Positions 53,603-62,032 of a stretch of DNA of 64,000 nucleotides are shown one piece after another. The notes under the pieces were generated by a model that saw only the letters and a list, made by a program, of their open reading frames with translations, searched no databases and was not told the DNA's origin. Where the stretch lies: NCBI GenBank assembly GCA_964401995.1, contig CAYOAP010000006.1, positions 62,001-126,000 of the forward strand, given 5' to 3'. Position 1 is the first letter of the stretch; the number at the start of each line of letters is the position of its first letter. The position numbers and the translations under genes are program-made. This stretch comes from DATCBF01 sp964401995 (GTDB lineage: Bacteria; Actinomycetota; Thermoleophilia; Solirubrobacterales; 70-9).

Positions 53603-56137
53603 CTACGTAGCCAGAACGGCCTCTTCAACGGGCAAGTCAAGCTGCACTGCGACCGGGCTGTAGAGGTCGACGCCCTGCTCGGCGGTGCGCAGGGAGACGG
53701 CGAGGGAGTAGCGCACCGGCTGCTCGACGCGATCCTTGCGGCGGCTGTTCTTCCACCAGCCGCCGATCGGGTGCACGGCGAGAACGCCGGAATCGGCCAG
53801 CTCAGTGCCGGTACCCTCCCAGATGTCCTGGTGCAACGAGCCGAGGTTGCGCTGGTTGGGGCCGACTAGCCAGCGGTCGCTACCGCTCGAGGTCTTGCCC
53901 GTTCCCTCCTCTTCTAGCTGGGCATCGTCGTTCAGGCGCCGCAGGAACTGCTCGGTCGTCTCCGAGGGCGTTTTCAGCTCGAAGCGCAGTCCGTGGGACT
54001 GGTAGGCGTAGCGCCGGCGCCAGCCACGCCGCGAGGCGGCGGGCTCGATGAAGTAGGAGAGCGTCACCCGCAGCTCCGCGGTGGCGCCGCCCAGCTCGCG
54101 GAGCGCCTCGACCGGCCAGGGCAGCGCGTGCAAGCGGAAGCGCCGTGCCTTGTGCTCGGGCCCGTCAAAGGGGACGAACTCGTCCTGACTGACCATCGTG
54201 ATCGCGTTTTTCCCCGAATAGAGAACTGCCTCCTCAGAGGGCACCCCCCAGCCGTAGCGACGAAGCAGAGCCAACCGGCCCTTTTTGCTCGGCGCTCCCT
54301 TGATCTCGGCCCGCATCGGATCGGTCCACTCGGCCGTGTGGGTGAGCAAGCCGCGGATCGACTCCGGCCAAAACTCTGGATAGCTCGCCTGCGCCAGCGC
54401 CGCGAGCCGCGCCGCCTGCGCGGTTGCGGCGCTGGTCGCGTTGACCGAGCCGAGCGCCAGATCGCTGCGCGCATCGGCGCTGCGTAGCGAGAGCAGCGGG
54501 TGGCGCTCGTGGAAGTCGACGGCCCCGTCGGTTAGGACATTGCCGCCCTCCATGCAGATGTCGGGCTTCAGCGGCCACTGGCGCTGGGCGAACATCACCG
54601 AGGTGCGGCTGTGGGGCGAAAGGCCACCCGCCTCGCCGAGTGCACTCCAGCCCTCGAAGGTCGGGTCGGTGGGGATATCGACCAGCTCGGTATGAGCGCC
54701 AACGGTCAGCGCGTTCCAAGCCTGGGCTGGGTCCTCGACCGGCGAGGTATCGCAGGTGTCGAGGTAGTCGGCCGCGTAGGCGCTGACGTTGCCGGCAGAG
54801 ACGACGAAGAGGCGCGAGGCACCTCCGTCGGGCTTCCCGAGAAGCGAAATACCCTCATCGGAAGCGGCGATGTCGACGCCGGCCGCCAACGCGTCGACAG
54901 AGGCCGACCACAGCGTCGGTTCGCCCAGATGGTCGGGGCGGGCGGTGACCGGCATGCAGAACACCCGCCGCCGCTCGACGCTCGCCTCCGGGGCCGCGAC
55001 CGCCTGCGCGGTGACCAATCCGTAGGCCCGCGGGTCGTTGCCGTCCTCGGTGTCGGGCAGCATCTTCACCGACTCAAGGCGATGCCGGAGCGCCACCGCG
55101 CCGCTGCTGAGCAACGGGTCGTCGAGGTTGCCGAGCAACCCCAGTCCCGCCATCGGCGTGCCGTGATTCTGCTCGTCGGCGGTCGAGCCCGGGACCACCG
55201 TGTGCACGTCGGACTCCGCCAGCGAGCCGCGCAACAGCACGTGCGTGCGCCGCACGCCGCTGTCGAGATGACAGACGGCAGGCGCCGACTCCCCTGCTGG
55301 CCCGAGGCGCTTGGCCAGGTCCTCGCTCAGCTCGTCCTGCTCGTCGCGGTCGAGGTCGGCGATCGTCTGCACGAACTCAGGCCGGCGGATCTCGGCCAGC
55401 GGCACCGAGGTAAAGGGCAGCGCCTGCAGCTCGTCCCAGGTCGCGTAGATCCAGGCGACGGTGCGGTCGGGTAGGTGCAGCGCGCGCTCGACTAGGGTCG
55501 CGCCGCACGCCTCGGCGTAGGAGCCGAGCAGCGCCAACCCGCCGTCGGTACGCCGCAGCCACAGCTCCCACCAGTGGCGTCCGCCCTCGGGCGGAGCGCC
55601 AGCCGAGCGCCAGAGGTCGGCGGTGACCCCGGTGCGGATGCGGCTGATGTTGGCGACCAGAGCCCGGTTCTTCGGGTTGCCTTTCTCGGTCTTCTCCGCG
55701 AGGTATTTCTCGAAGATCTCGATGAAGCGCTGGCGAAATTCGTCGGAGACCCAGACCGTCGCTTGTTCAGGGGCCTCCTCCTCGGCACCGGGCATGACGC
55801 TGAGTAGAAGCCATTTGGGCCGCGGCGCTTTCGTTTTACCGCCGCGGGTCAGCTGTTCGAGCGAGTCGAGCTTCAGCGGAAAGGCCGCGTCCGAGGCCTC
55901 AAGGACGACAACCGAGCCGAGCGCCCGCAGCTCCTCGCCGCCGAGCGCCTCCTCGTCGCGCAGCCTCCCGACCTCCTCGATCGTCGAGCCGAGCTGCTCG
56001 CGCATCGCCTCCCCGTGGGCACGGAACTCGACATCGCGGATCTTCGGGTCGCCGCCACCGCCCGCAGGGCTGTACTCGCGCCCTTTGACGCGGTCGCGCA
56101 CGAGAAAATGAGGCCGACCCAGCTCGCCGTTTGCCAT
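53603..56137 (-). CDS. Subtilisin-like S8 serine protease paired with an AAA+ ATPase
   Basis: 844 residues, no signal peptide, so cytoplasmic. A non-conserved 280-residue N-terminal region precedes the S8 domain with triad Asp292 (VCHLDSGVRRTH), His325 (EQNHGTPMAGLGLLG), oxyanion Asn450 (VVSAGN) and Ser569 (VNATSAATAQAA). About 230 residues follow (RVTLSYFIEPAASRRGWRRRYAYQSHGLRFELKTP), a beta-rich tail typical of this subfamily. ATG at 56135-56137 is 2 bp after the ATPase stop; a GTG one codon earlier is possible. ATPase-subtilase pairs occur in defence islands; activity here is inferred. Confidence 0.85.
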   Translation of the reverse strand: MANGELGRPHFLVRDRVKGREYSPAGGGGDPKIRDVEFRAHGEAMREQLGSTIEEVGRLRDEEALGGEELRALGSVVVLEASDAAFPLKLDSLEQLTRGGKTKAPRPKWLLLSVMPGAEEEAPEQATVWVSDEFRQRFIEIFEKYLAEKTEKGNPKNRALVANISRIRTGVTADLWRSAGAPPEGGRHWWELWLRRTDGGLALLGSYAEACGATLVERALHLPDRTVAWIYATWDELQALPFTSVPLAEIRRPEFVQTIADLDRDEQDELSEDLAKRLGPAGESAPAVCHLDSGVRRTHVLLRGSLAESDVHTVVPGSTADEQNHGTPMAGLGLLGNLDDPLLSSGAVALRHRLESVKMLPDTEDGNDPRAYGLVTAQAVAAPEASVERRRVFCMPVTARPDHLGEPTLWSASVDALAAGVDIAASDEGISLLGKPDGGASRLFVVSAGNVSAYAADYLDTCDTSPVEDPAQAWNALTVGAHTELVDIPTDPTFEGWSALGEAGGLSPHSRTSVMFAQRQWPLKPDICMEGGNVLTDGAVDFHERHPLLSLRSADARSDLALGSVNATSAATAQAARLAALAQASYPEFWPESIRGLLTHTAEWTDPMRAEIKGAPSKKGRLALLRRYGWGVPSEEAVLYSGKNAITMVSQDEFVPFDGPEHKARRFRLHALPWPVEALRELGGATAELRVTLSYFIEPAASRRGWRRRYAYQSHGLRFELKTPSETTEQFLRRLNDDAQLEEEGTGKTSSGSDRWLVGPNQRNLGSLHQDIWEGTGTELADSGVLAVHPIGGWWKNSRRKDRVEQPVRYSLAVSLRTAEQGVDLYSPVAVQLDLPVEEAVLAT

Positions 56138-56139
56138 CA

Positions 56140-57126
56140 CTAGCCGCGCTTGGTGGCGCCGCGGCGCGCCCGCAGCGCGGCATCGAGCTCATCGGCATCG
56201 ACCTGGTCGGAGCCGCGAATCAGCGCGCCTTTGGCTGCCGACTCGGCAACCTTGACTAACTCGGCGTGGGAGAGGCCCTTGAGCTGCTTCGCCAAGGGCG
56301 AGCTGCTCAAGCCCAGCCCCTTGCCCATCGGCCCGAGCCGCGAGCGCAACACCTCTCGGCCTTCGGCGGCGCTCGGCAGTTTGTAGTGGATGACCATGTC
56401 GAAGCGACGGAAGAGGGCGCGGTCGAGGATCGAGCGGTGGTTGGTGGCGGCGACCACGACGCTGTCGGATCCCGCCTGGTCGAGAAAGACGAGGAAGGAG
56501 TTGAGGATCCGCCGCGCCTCGCCTACGTCGTTGCCGGTGCGCTCGGCGCCGAGCGCGTCGAACTCGTCGAAGAGGTAGACGGCGCGCTGCTCACGGACCG
56601 CGTCGAAGAGGAGGCGCAGTTTGCTACCCGTTTCGCCGAGGAACTTACTCAGCACGCTGTCAAGCCGAACAGTAAGTAGAGGTAGGGAGAGCTCGTGAGC
56701 CAGGACGGCGGCAGTCATCGTCTTGCCGGTCCCCGGCGGCCCCTCCAGCAGAATCCGGTGAACCGGGTCGAAGCCGCGCTCGGCCAGCACCCGGCGCTGA
56801 CGCTGCTCGGCGAGGATCTCGCCGATCTGCGCCGCCAGCTCCTCAGAGGCAACCATGTCGTCAATCCCGACCTCGGGATAGCCGGCGCTGACCAGCTCCG
56901 AGAGCTCGCCGCGTGGCCGTGCGATCGGGGTCACGCCCGAGGTCTCGCGCGCGACCGGCTGCTCGCGCGCGGCGTCGATCATCGCCTTCAGCTCACCCGC
57001 CAGCCGGTTGTGCCCCCGCCGCGCCTCCTGTGCGGCGATCTGGGCAGCCACGGCGTAGAAGGAGGCGTCATCGCCAGAGGCATGGCTATTGAGCAGAGCC
57101 TTTATGTGGTCACCGGAACCAGCCAT
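56140..57126 (-). CDS. AAA+ ATPase (FtsH/Cdc48-like core) upstream of S8 protease
   Basis: 328 residues. N-terminal helical region (1-85), then one AAA+ module: Walker A GPPGTGKT (129-136), Walker B YLFDEFD (184-190), sensor 1 VVAATNH, arginine finger region LDRALFRRFDMVIHY, and a C-terminal helical lid (LKGLSHAELVKVAESAAKGALIRG). No protease domain of its own. The downstream S8 protease gene starts 2 bp after its stop, so the two likely act as one unit in which the ATPase senses or unfolds something and gates the protease. Confidence 0.88.
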   Translation of the reverse strand: MAGSGDHIKALLNSHASGDDASFYAVAAQIAAQEARRGHNRLAGELKAMIDAAREQPVARETSGVTPIARPRGELSELVSAGYPEVGIDDMVASEELAAQIGEILAEQRQRRVLAERGFDPVHRILLEGPPGTGKTMTAAVLAHELSLPLLTVRLDSVLSKFLGETGSKLRLLFDAVREQRAVYLFDEFDALGAERTGNDVGEARRILNSFLVFLDQAGSDSVVVAATNHRSILDRALFRRFDMVIHYKLPSAAEGREVLRSRLGPMGKGLGLSSSPLAKQLKGLSHAELVKVAESAAKGALIRGSDQVDADELDAALRARRGATKRG

Positions 57127-57673
57127 TTCTTGATCATCCCAAAGGAATCAGTCATTGCCGAATAGCCTTTCCCCATGGTCCGATGCTGCCGGGAGCCTGC
57201 CCGCGAGTCGCGTGGTTAGTTCGATCCAAGCGAGAGGGCCGGATCTTGCTGGGCCGCGGTCGCGGTCGGCCGAGTCCTCGGTGCCGCCGCGGGCCTACAA
57301 GAGACCGAGCGGCTGCGCGAGGTGCTGGGCGACCGCCAAGGGCGATACTCATCGCGCTTTCCGGTCCTTTCTCTTCCGGCGCGGAAATGGACCCGGCGGT
57401 GGACCGAACCCAGGACTTCCAGTAGAACGGAGCGCGTCCGGCGGAACGGATGGCGGCTCCAGAACGCGGGGTGCGCTCGTCTTGCGCGAATCATAATCCG
57501 CGTGGGGTTCAAATCCCACCCTCCGGCATCGCATTGTAGAGCCGAATCGGCAGTCTAGAGCGATCGACTCGGGGTTCGGAAGCAAGGGGATATCGTCGAC
57601 CTGTGCGCGCTGGAACCCGTCAGCCGAACTTGGCTCTGCAGAGTGCCACCCGCCCGCTCTCGGGCTTCAGACC
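57127..57673. other. Junction between island modules 1 and 2
   Basis: About 550 bp with no credible gene. It holds the tRNA 3'-end fragment at 57490-57530. The open frames in this stretch are low-complexity and carry no motif. Confidence 0.5.
57490..57530 (+). repeat. tRNA 3'-end fragment, copy 1 (att-like)
   Basis: 41 nt beginning ATCATAATCCGCGTG and ending CTCCGGCATC, matching the anticodon-to-3'-end part of the tRNA at 52518-52591 with a 3-nt deletion and changes in the T arm (GGGTTCAAATCCC). The flank GCATTGTAGAGCCGAAT resembles the tRNA downstream sequence TGTAGAGCCAAAT. Same orientation as the tRNA. Confidence 0.8.
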
Positions 57674-58912
57674 TCAGTCCCAGGGGAACTCAATGTTCAG
57701 CAGGACATCGCTGATCCGCTCATCGAATGGGCGCGGCTCTACCTCGATCAGTTCTCCGAGCTTCTTCAGCTGCTCATTCGCCATGAGGCTCTTCTTGAGA
57801 TCGTCGATGAGCTCGCTCGCCTGCCCGAACGCTCGTTCCACCGCGTCATAGTCGAGAAGCTCTCCCTCATGGACGGCTCGGTTGCGAAGCATGTAGCCAT
57901 CGCCGAACCATGCGCCCCAGGGACCACCGGGATCCTCGATGTCGATTTCCCGCCCGAGCAGCTCTGGGAGATATCGCTTCACCTTCTGCTTCAGCGATGC
58001 TTGATTCGCCTTCCACGCGACCTTTTCCGGCACGCCGATCATCGCGTGCCCGTAGTAAAGGACGAACCTGATCAACAGCTCGACCGCAGTGTTCAGGTCG
58101 ACGAGGGCGCGCGTGTGATCGCCGACCAGCCGCTCGCCCTCCGCCGCGTGGATGAAGCGGAAGACCTGGAGGAATGGTTGCCCTCCGTCTTTCTCGCCCC
58201 CGTGGTAGCCGATCGCCTCACGCGCGATGCTGCCGTCGTCCTCGAGGTCGCCCGCCAGTACCGGATAGCCGTCGTGGATCTCGGCGACGAAGGCGATCAT
58301 CTCTCGCTGTTCCTCCGGCAGCGTCCCCGTATTGTCGACCAGGACCGCGACTTCGGGCGGCACGTCGGCCAAGGTGAGCGCACCGATCTCCCAGCGGCCA
58401 GCGACGAACCCGAGCGGCTCCAGCAGCGCGTTCAGGTGAACGAGACCGTCGAACATGATGCGGTGAAGGGCGCCGACGGTCAGCTCGCGGCCGGGCGGAT
58501 GCGCACTCTGCGGTACGAACCGTGTCAGGGCGACCACCGACTTGACCACCTCGATCGTCGCCCGCCCAGGCTCTGGCTCGGCGCCTGGGCGGTTGGGCGT
58601 TTCGGGCGGGATCAGGCCCTGCATCCCCCAATCGTCGAAGGCCGCTTCGACCCGGGACAGGGGCGCAGGCTCGGGCTCCGTCAGATGGCGCGCAATCATC
58701 GACGTATGGGGCACCGAGCCCGCCGGGATCGCCTCAACCTCGATACCACCGAGCAGCACGGCCACATCGGTGTCGGTCCAGCCACTCCATTCCTCGTCGC
58801 GGTCGACGTAGGAGATGTGCATCGTTCCTGACTGCACCGGCAACGCACGGGTAAGTTCAAGGAAGAAGTTGAAGATGGTGACCGGCGCGCGGGAATCGGT
58901 GTCATCGGTCAT
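57674..58912 (-). CDS. Hypothetical protein with C-terminal HEPN-like Rx4H motif
   Basis: 412 residues, not assigned to a family. The N-terminal half is mixed alpha/beta (TIFNFFLELTRALPVQSGTMHISYVDRDEEWSGW). The C-terminal half is helical (DHTRALVDLNTAVELLIRFVLYYGHAMIGVPEKVAWKANQASLKQKVKRYLPELLG) and contains MLRNRAVHEGELLDYD, where Arg343-x4-His348 fits the catalytic motif of HEPN ribonucleases found in toxins and defence proteins. It is the only gene in module 2 between tRNA fragments. RNase activity is a hypothesis. Confidence 0.6.
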   Translation of the reverse strand: MTDDTDSRAPVTIFNFFLELTRALPVQSGTMHISYVDRDEEWSGWTDTDVAVLLGGIEVEAIPAGSVPHTSMIARHLTEPEPAPLSRVEAAFDDWGMQGLIPPETPNRPGAEPEPGRATIEVVKSVVALTRFVPQSAHPPGRELTVGALHRIMFDGLVHLNALLEPLGFVAGRWEIGALTLADVPPEVAVLVDNTGTLPEEQREMIAFVAEIHDGYPVLAGDLEDDGSIAREAIGYHGGEKDGGQPFLQVFRFIHAAEGERLVGDHTRALVDLNTAVELLIRFVLYYGHAMIGVPEKVAWKANQASLKQKVKRYLPELLGREIDIEDPGGPWGAWFGDGYMLRNRAVHEGELLDYDAVERAFGQASELIDDLKKSLMANEQLKKLGELIEVEPRPFDERISDVLLNIEFPWD

Positions 58913-59245
58913 CGACTGAGCAATCGGTGCGGTTCTTCGTCTTCAAGGACGGCGACGGTTGGCGGATACAGCCCGGCAATAACTTCATCGTCGGGGTGGC
59001 GACGTAGAAGTTTTTTGTGGCCATGCTGCCGCGCACGCTACCGACTGCCAGAGCCACTGACACTTGGAAGGACGCCTCCCCGGTCCGACCCTTTAACTCG
59101 GCCTTCGTCAGCTATCCCCAAGCGACGAAACGGCGAAGATCATAATCCGCGTGTCGGGGGTTCGAGTCCCTCCTCCGGCATCAGATCGAGAAAATCTGGC
59201 ACGTAATCCTCGTCGACGCGCCAATCGCGAGGTAGGCTGGACGGC
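58913..59245. other. Junction between island modules 2 and 3
   Basis: About 330 bp. Plus-strand 58917-59008 reads RFFVFKDGDGWRIQPGN in frame and stops, which looks like a fragment of a coding sequence but matches nothing I can name. The tRNA fragment at 59139-59182 follows. Confidence 0.4.
59139..59182 (+). repeat. tRNA 3'-end fragment, copy 2 (perfect 44-nt match)
   Basis: Identical over 44 nt to 52550-52593: from ATCATAATCCGCG in the anticodon loop, through the T arm, to CTCCGGCATC. Perfect identity 6.6 kb away in the same orientation is expected for an attL/attR pair of an element integrated in the tRNA gene. Confidence 0.9.
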
Positions 59246-60619
59246 ATGGCGATGGCCGACCTGACCGGCATCGATTTGGATCGCGTGCGAGCGCTTGAAG
59301 AGTCGGAGAACGCGCGTTTTATTGCCGAGCGGCCGCGGTCGATGGAGTTGGGGGAACGCGGTCGGCGGTCGATGCCTCGGGGCGTGCCGATGGCCTGGAT
59401 GGACGACCTCTATGACCACCCGCCGGTCTGGGTGGCACATGGTGAGGGGTCGACCTTCACCGACGTCGACGGTCATGCCTACGTCGACATGTACGTGGCC
59501 GACATGAGCGCCTTCTGCGGCCACGCGCCCCGGGCGGTGGTCGAGGCGGTCGCTGAGCGGGTGGGGCTTGGCAACCAGTTTCTGCTTCCCGGCGAGGACG
59601 CGATCTCCGTCGCCGAGCATCTGGCCAGCCGCTACCGAATGCCCAAGTGGCAGTTCACCCTGTCAGGCACGCAGGCCAACACGGAGGTGATCCGCATCGC
59701 GCGGGCGCTGACCGGCCGCGATGTCGTGCTGGTCTTCGACGGCAAGTACCACGGGGAGGGCGACTCGACTCTGGTGATCGAGGAGGACGGCCGGGTCGTG
59801 CCCGAGCATCCCGGCCTGCCGCCATGGGTCGCCGACGGCGCCCGCATCGTCCAGTTCAACGACGTCCCCGCCCTCGAAGCCGCGCTCGCCCCGGGCGACG
59901 TGGCCCTGGTGCTGGCCGAGCCCGCGATGACCAACGCCGGCTTCATCCTCCCCCGCCCGGGATACCACGAGGCGCTGCGGCGGGCGACCCGGGAGGCCGG
60001 GACGCTGCTGGCACTGGACGAAGTGCACACGCTGGTCTGCGCCCACGGCGGCCTGGCCGGGGAGTGGGGGCTGGCGCCGGACTTCCTCGTGCTCGGCAAG
60101 TCGATCGCCGCCGGCGTTCCGCTCGCCGCCTACGGGATGCGCGAGGAGATCGCCGCGACGATCGCGCCACCCGAGGAGGCGCGCGTCGTCTCCGGGGCAT
60201 TCGTCGACGAGCTGCCGACCGGCGGCACCCTGTTCGCCAACGCGCTCTCGATGGCGGCCGGCCGCGCCGCCCTGCTCGACGTCCTCACCCCGGACGCCTT
60301 CGCCCACGCCGCGACCCTGGGCGAGCGCCTGGCCGCCGGGCTGCGCGAGGCGATAGCGGCAGCCGGCCTGAGCTGGAGCGTGGTCCAGCACGGCGCACAC
60401 GCCGCCTACTTCTTCGTCCCCGAGCCGCCGGCCGACGGCGCCGCCTCGCGCGCCGCCGACGATCCCTCACTGCGGGCTCTGATCCGCGTCTACATGGCGA
60501 ACCGCGGCGTCTGGGAGTCGGGTTGGTGGCTCGGCCCCACGGTCTCGGTCGCACACGACGCCGCGGACGTCGATCGTTACATCGGCCTGTTCGGGGAGTT
60601 CCTCGGCGCGGTGACGTGA
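59246..60619 (+). CDS. Class III (PLP-dependent) aminotransferase, glutamate-1-semialdehyde aminomutase-like
   Basis: 457 residues, fold type I. HGEGSTFTDVDGHAYVDMYVADMSAFCGHAPRAV is the usual N-terminal region; TLSGTQANTEVIRIARALTGRDVVLVFDGKYHGEGDS binds the cofactor; LLALDEVHTL has the Asp, and VLGKSIAAGVPLAAYG the Schiff-base Lys. The C-terminal VYMANRGVWESGWWLGPTVSVAH contrasts with hemL. The substrate is probably an amino acid or amine. The gene starts 64 bp after a tRNA fragment and ends 31 bp before another, so it is the whole cargo of module 3. Confidence 0.88.
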   Translation: MAMADLTGIDLDRVRALEESENARFIAERPRSMELGERGRRSMPRGVPMAWMDDLYDHPPVWVAHGEGSTFTDVDGHAYVDMYVADMSAFCGHAPRAVVEAVAERVGLGNQFLLPGEDAISVAEHLASRYRMPKWQFTLSGTQANTEVIRIARALTGRDVVLVFDGKYHGEGDSTLVIEEDGRVVPEHPGLPPWVADGARIVQFNDVPALEAALAPGDVALVLAEPAMTNAGFILPRPGYHEALRRATREAGTLLALDEVHTLVCAHGGLAGEWGLAPDFLVLGKSIAAGVPLAAYGMREEIAATIAPPEEARVVSGAFVDELPTGGTLFANALSMAAGRAALLDVLTPDAFAHAATLGERLAAGLREAIAAAGLSWSVVQHGAHAAYFFVPEPPADGAASRAADDPSLRALIRVYMANRGVWESGWWLGPTVSVAHDAADVDRYIGLFGEFLGAVT

Positions 60620-60649
60620 GCGAAGCCGATGCTTCTGTTGTTGCCGCCG

Positions 60650-60691
60650 TCATAATCCGCGCGGCGGGGGTTGAGTCCCTCCTCCGCTATC
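60650..60691 (+). repeat. tRNA 3'-end fragment, copy 3
   Basis: About 42 nt, TCATAATCCGCG then CGGGGGTTGAGTCCCTCCTCCGCTATC, imperfect relative to the tRNA (a lost C in the T loop, GGC to GCT in the acceptor). Right-hand end of the three-module array. Confidence 0.75.
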
Positions 60692-60766
60692 GATAAACGC
60701 GCGTCGCGACATCACTTGGTGGGGATTTTGGACGGTGATGTCCGGCTCTAGACGGGGAGGTATCGA

Positions 60767-61657
60767 GTGCGACGTGTGGCTTGTTCGGTCTTTGTCCTGG
60801 CGCTGCTTGGAAGCGCGGCCATCGGCATCTCCAGCGCCCAGGCGGAAGGTGAGTTCTCTACTTTCGTCAGCTGTAACTCGACCAGCAGGGCAGTGCCGTC
60901 GCACCGCTGCTTCCAGGGCGAAACACCGGGGGCCTTCTTCGAAAGCTCGACCGACGTCGAATATGAAGTCTGCGTGTCTTTCCCGACCGGCCGGCAGGCT
61001 TGCCGCCCGCACCAGGACGCACGCGCCGAACGGCTCTACGTGAACACGATCACGAGCGAAATTCTGGGGACCCATGAAGTCGTCTGGAAGGTCGAAGGTG
61101 TAGAGGTCGGCGCCTGGTCGTTTCGGCTGACGAGGACGCCCCGGCTGACCTCGTCGACGGCAAGCAGGCACTTCAAAGCGAACATCTTCGGGCAGTTCCC
61201 CACCGCCGTCTTCCCTGCGGCGGAGGGAAAGCCCTGTCCCGAAGTCTTCGGCGAAGGGAGCGATCAGTTCTCGCTCTGCTTTGCGGAGTACAGGACCGGC
61301 AAGACCTGGCATTTCCAGGGAGCATCGGCGAAGCTCGAAGCAGGCGAAGTTGCCTTCTCCTATCCACGGCACTCCACCTGGCAGCGCAAGTGGCGTCGTT
61401 GCAGGCTCCCCCGCCGAGTGCCAGGCAAGCTGCTCAGCAACGACAACTGTGGCTATGGTCGCCCGGAGAGCGACGTCTATCTCGTCGATGACGAGTTGGT
61501 CGCCGACATCCGCCTACATCGAGCGCTGCAGCCGATCGGTTGGCAGTTCGTCGACAGCATCGGCTTCGACAGCCTCGGCCGCTACACAGGCAAGAAGCGG
61601 GGAGGGAGCTACATCTTCACGAACGCCGTCGGCGATTCGTTCAGGTACAAGCCGTAG
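60767..61657 (+). CDS. Hypothetical secreted protein
   Basis: 296 residues. GTG at 60767 is supported by GGGGAGG with 6-nt spacing. Signal peptide RVACSVFVLALLGSAAIGISSAQA. The mature part has about eight Cys (VSCNSTS, HRCFQGE, EVCVSFP, QACRPHQ, KPCPEVF, SLCFAEY, RRCRLPRR, DNCGYGR), suggesting disulfides. C-terminus RYTGKKRGGSYIFTNAVGDSFRYKP. No family recognised. Outside the island, just after the last tRNA fragment. Confidence 0.7.
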   Translation: MRRVACSVFVLALLGSAAIGISSAQAEGEFSTFVSCNSTSRAVPSHRCFQGETPGAFFESSTDVEYEVCVSFPTGRQACRPHQDARAERLYVNTITSEILGTHEVVWKVEGVEVGAWSFRLTRTPRLTSSTASRHFKANIFGQFPTAVFPAAEGKPCPEVFGEGSDQFSLCFAEYRTGKTWHFQGASAKLEAGEVAFSYPRHSTWQRKWRRCRLPRRVPGKLLSNDNCGYGRPESDVYLVDDELVADIRLHRALQPIGWQFVDSIGFDSLGRYTGKKRGGSYIFTNAVGDSFRYKP

Positions 61658-62032
61658 AGGGCTCGCCACCGCATGGAATGAAAGCGGAGTGTGTTTCTAA
61701 AGGCACATGTATCGCTATCGGCTTGACGACATCATCGGGTACGCCAGGAGCAGGCGGGGCAGGGAGAACGTTGCTCTGGTCCTGATCGCTGCGGGCAGCG
61801 TCGCCGGCATCGTCGCCACTCGGCGCGTCTGAGCGCTGACGTCAACTTGTGCGCATCACAGCGCTATGCTCGTGCTCTCAAATGGCGGCTGACCTGGGCT
61901 TCCGCCGACAGGCGGTTGCGGGCCATCTGTTCGAGGTGACGGCTCTCCTGGTCGCCGCTAGCTAGTGCGCCTCCGCCAACGCACCCAAAATCGCGGCCGG
62001 TCACGGTGCTGGCCCTACACAGGAGCAACTCA
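61658..62032. other. Gene-free interval
   Basis: About 375 bp between two secreted-protein genes. No supported open frame and no strong hairpin. AGGAG at 62021-62025 is the ribosome site of the next gene. Confidence 0.45.

Noticed and set aside
57490..60691. Extra complete tRNA genes at the three CAT-anticodon-like sites
   Set aside because: The 5' half (acceptor strand and D arm) is missing at each site; only the anticodon-to-3' part is present, so they are fragments, not tRNA genes.
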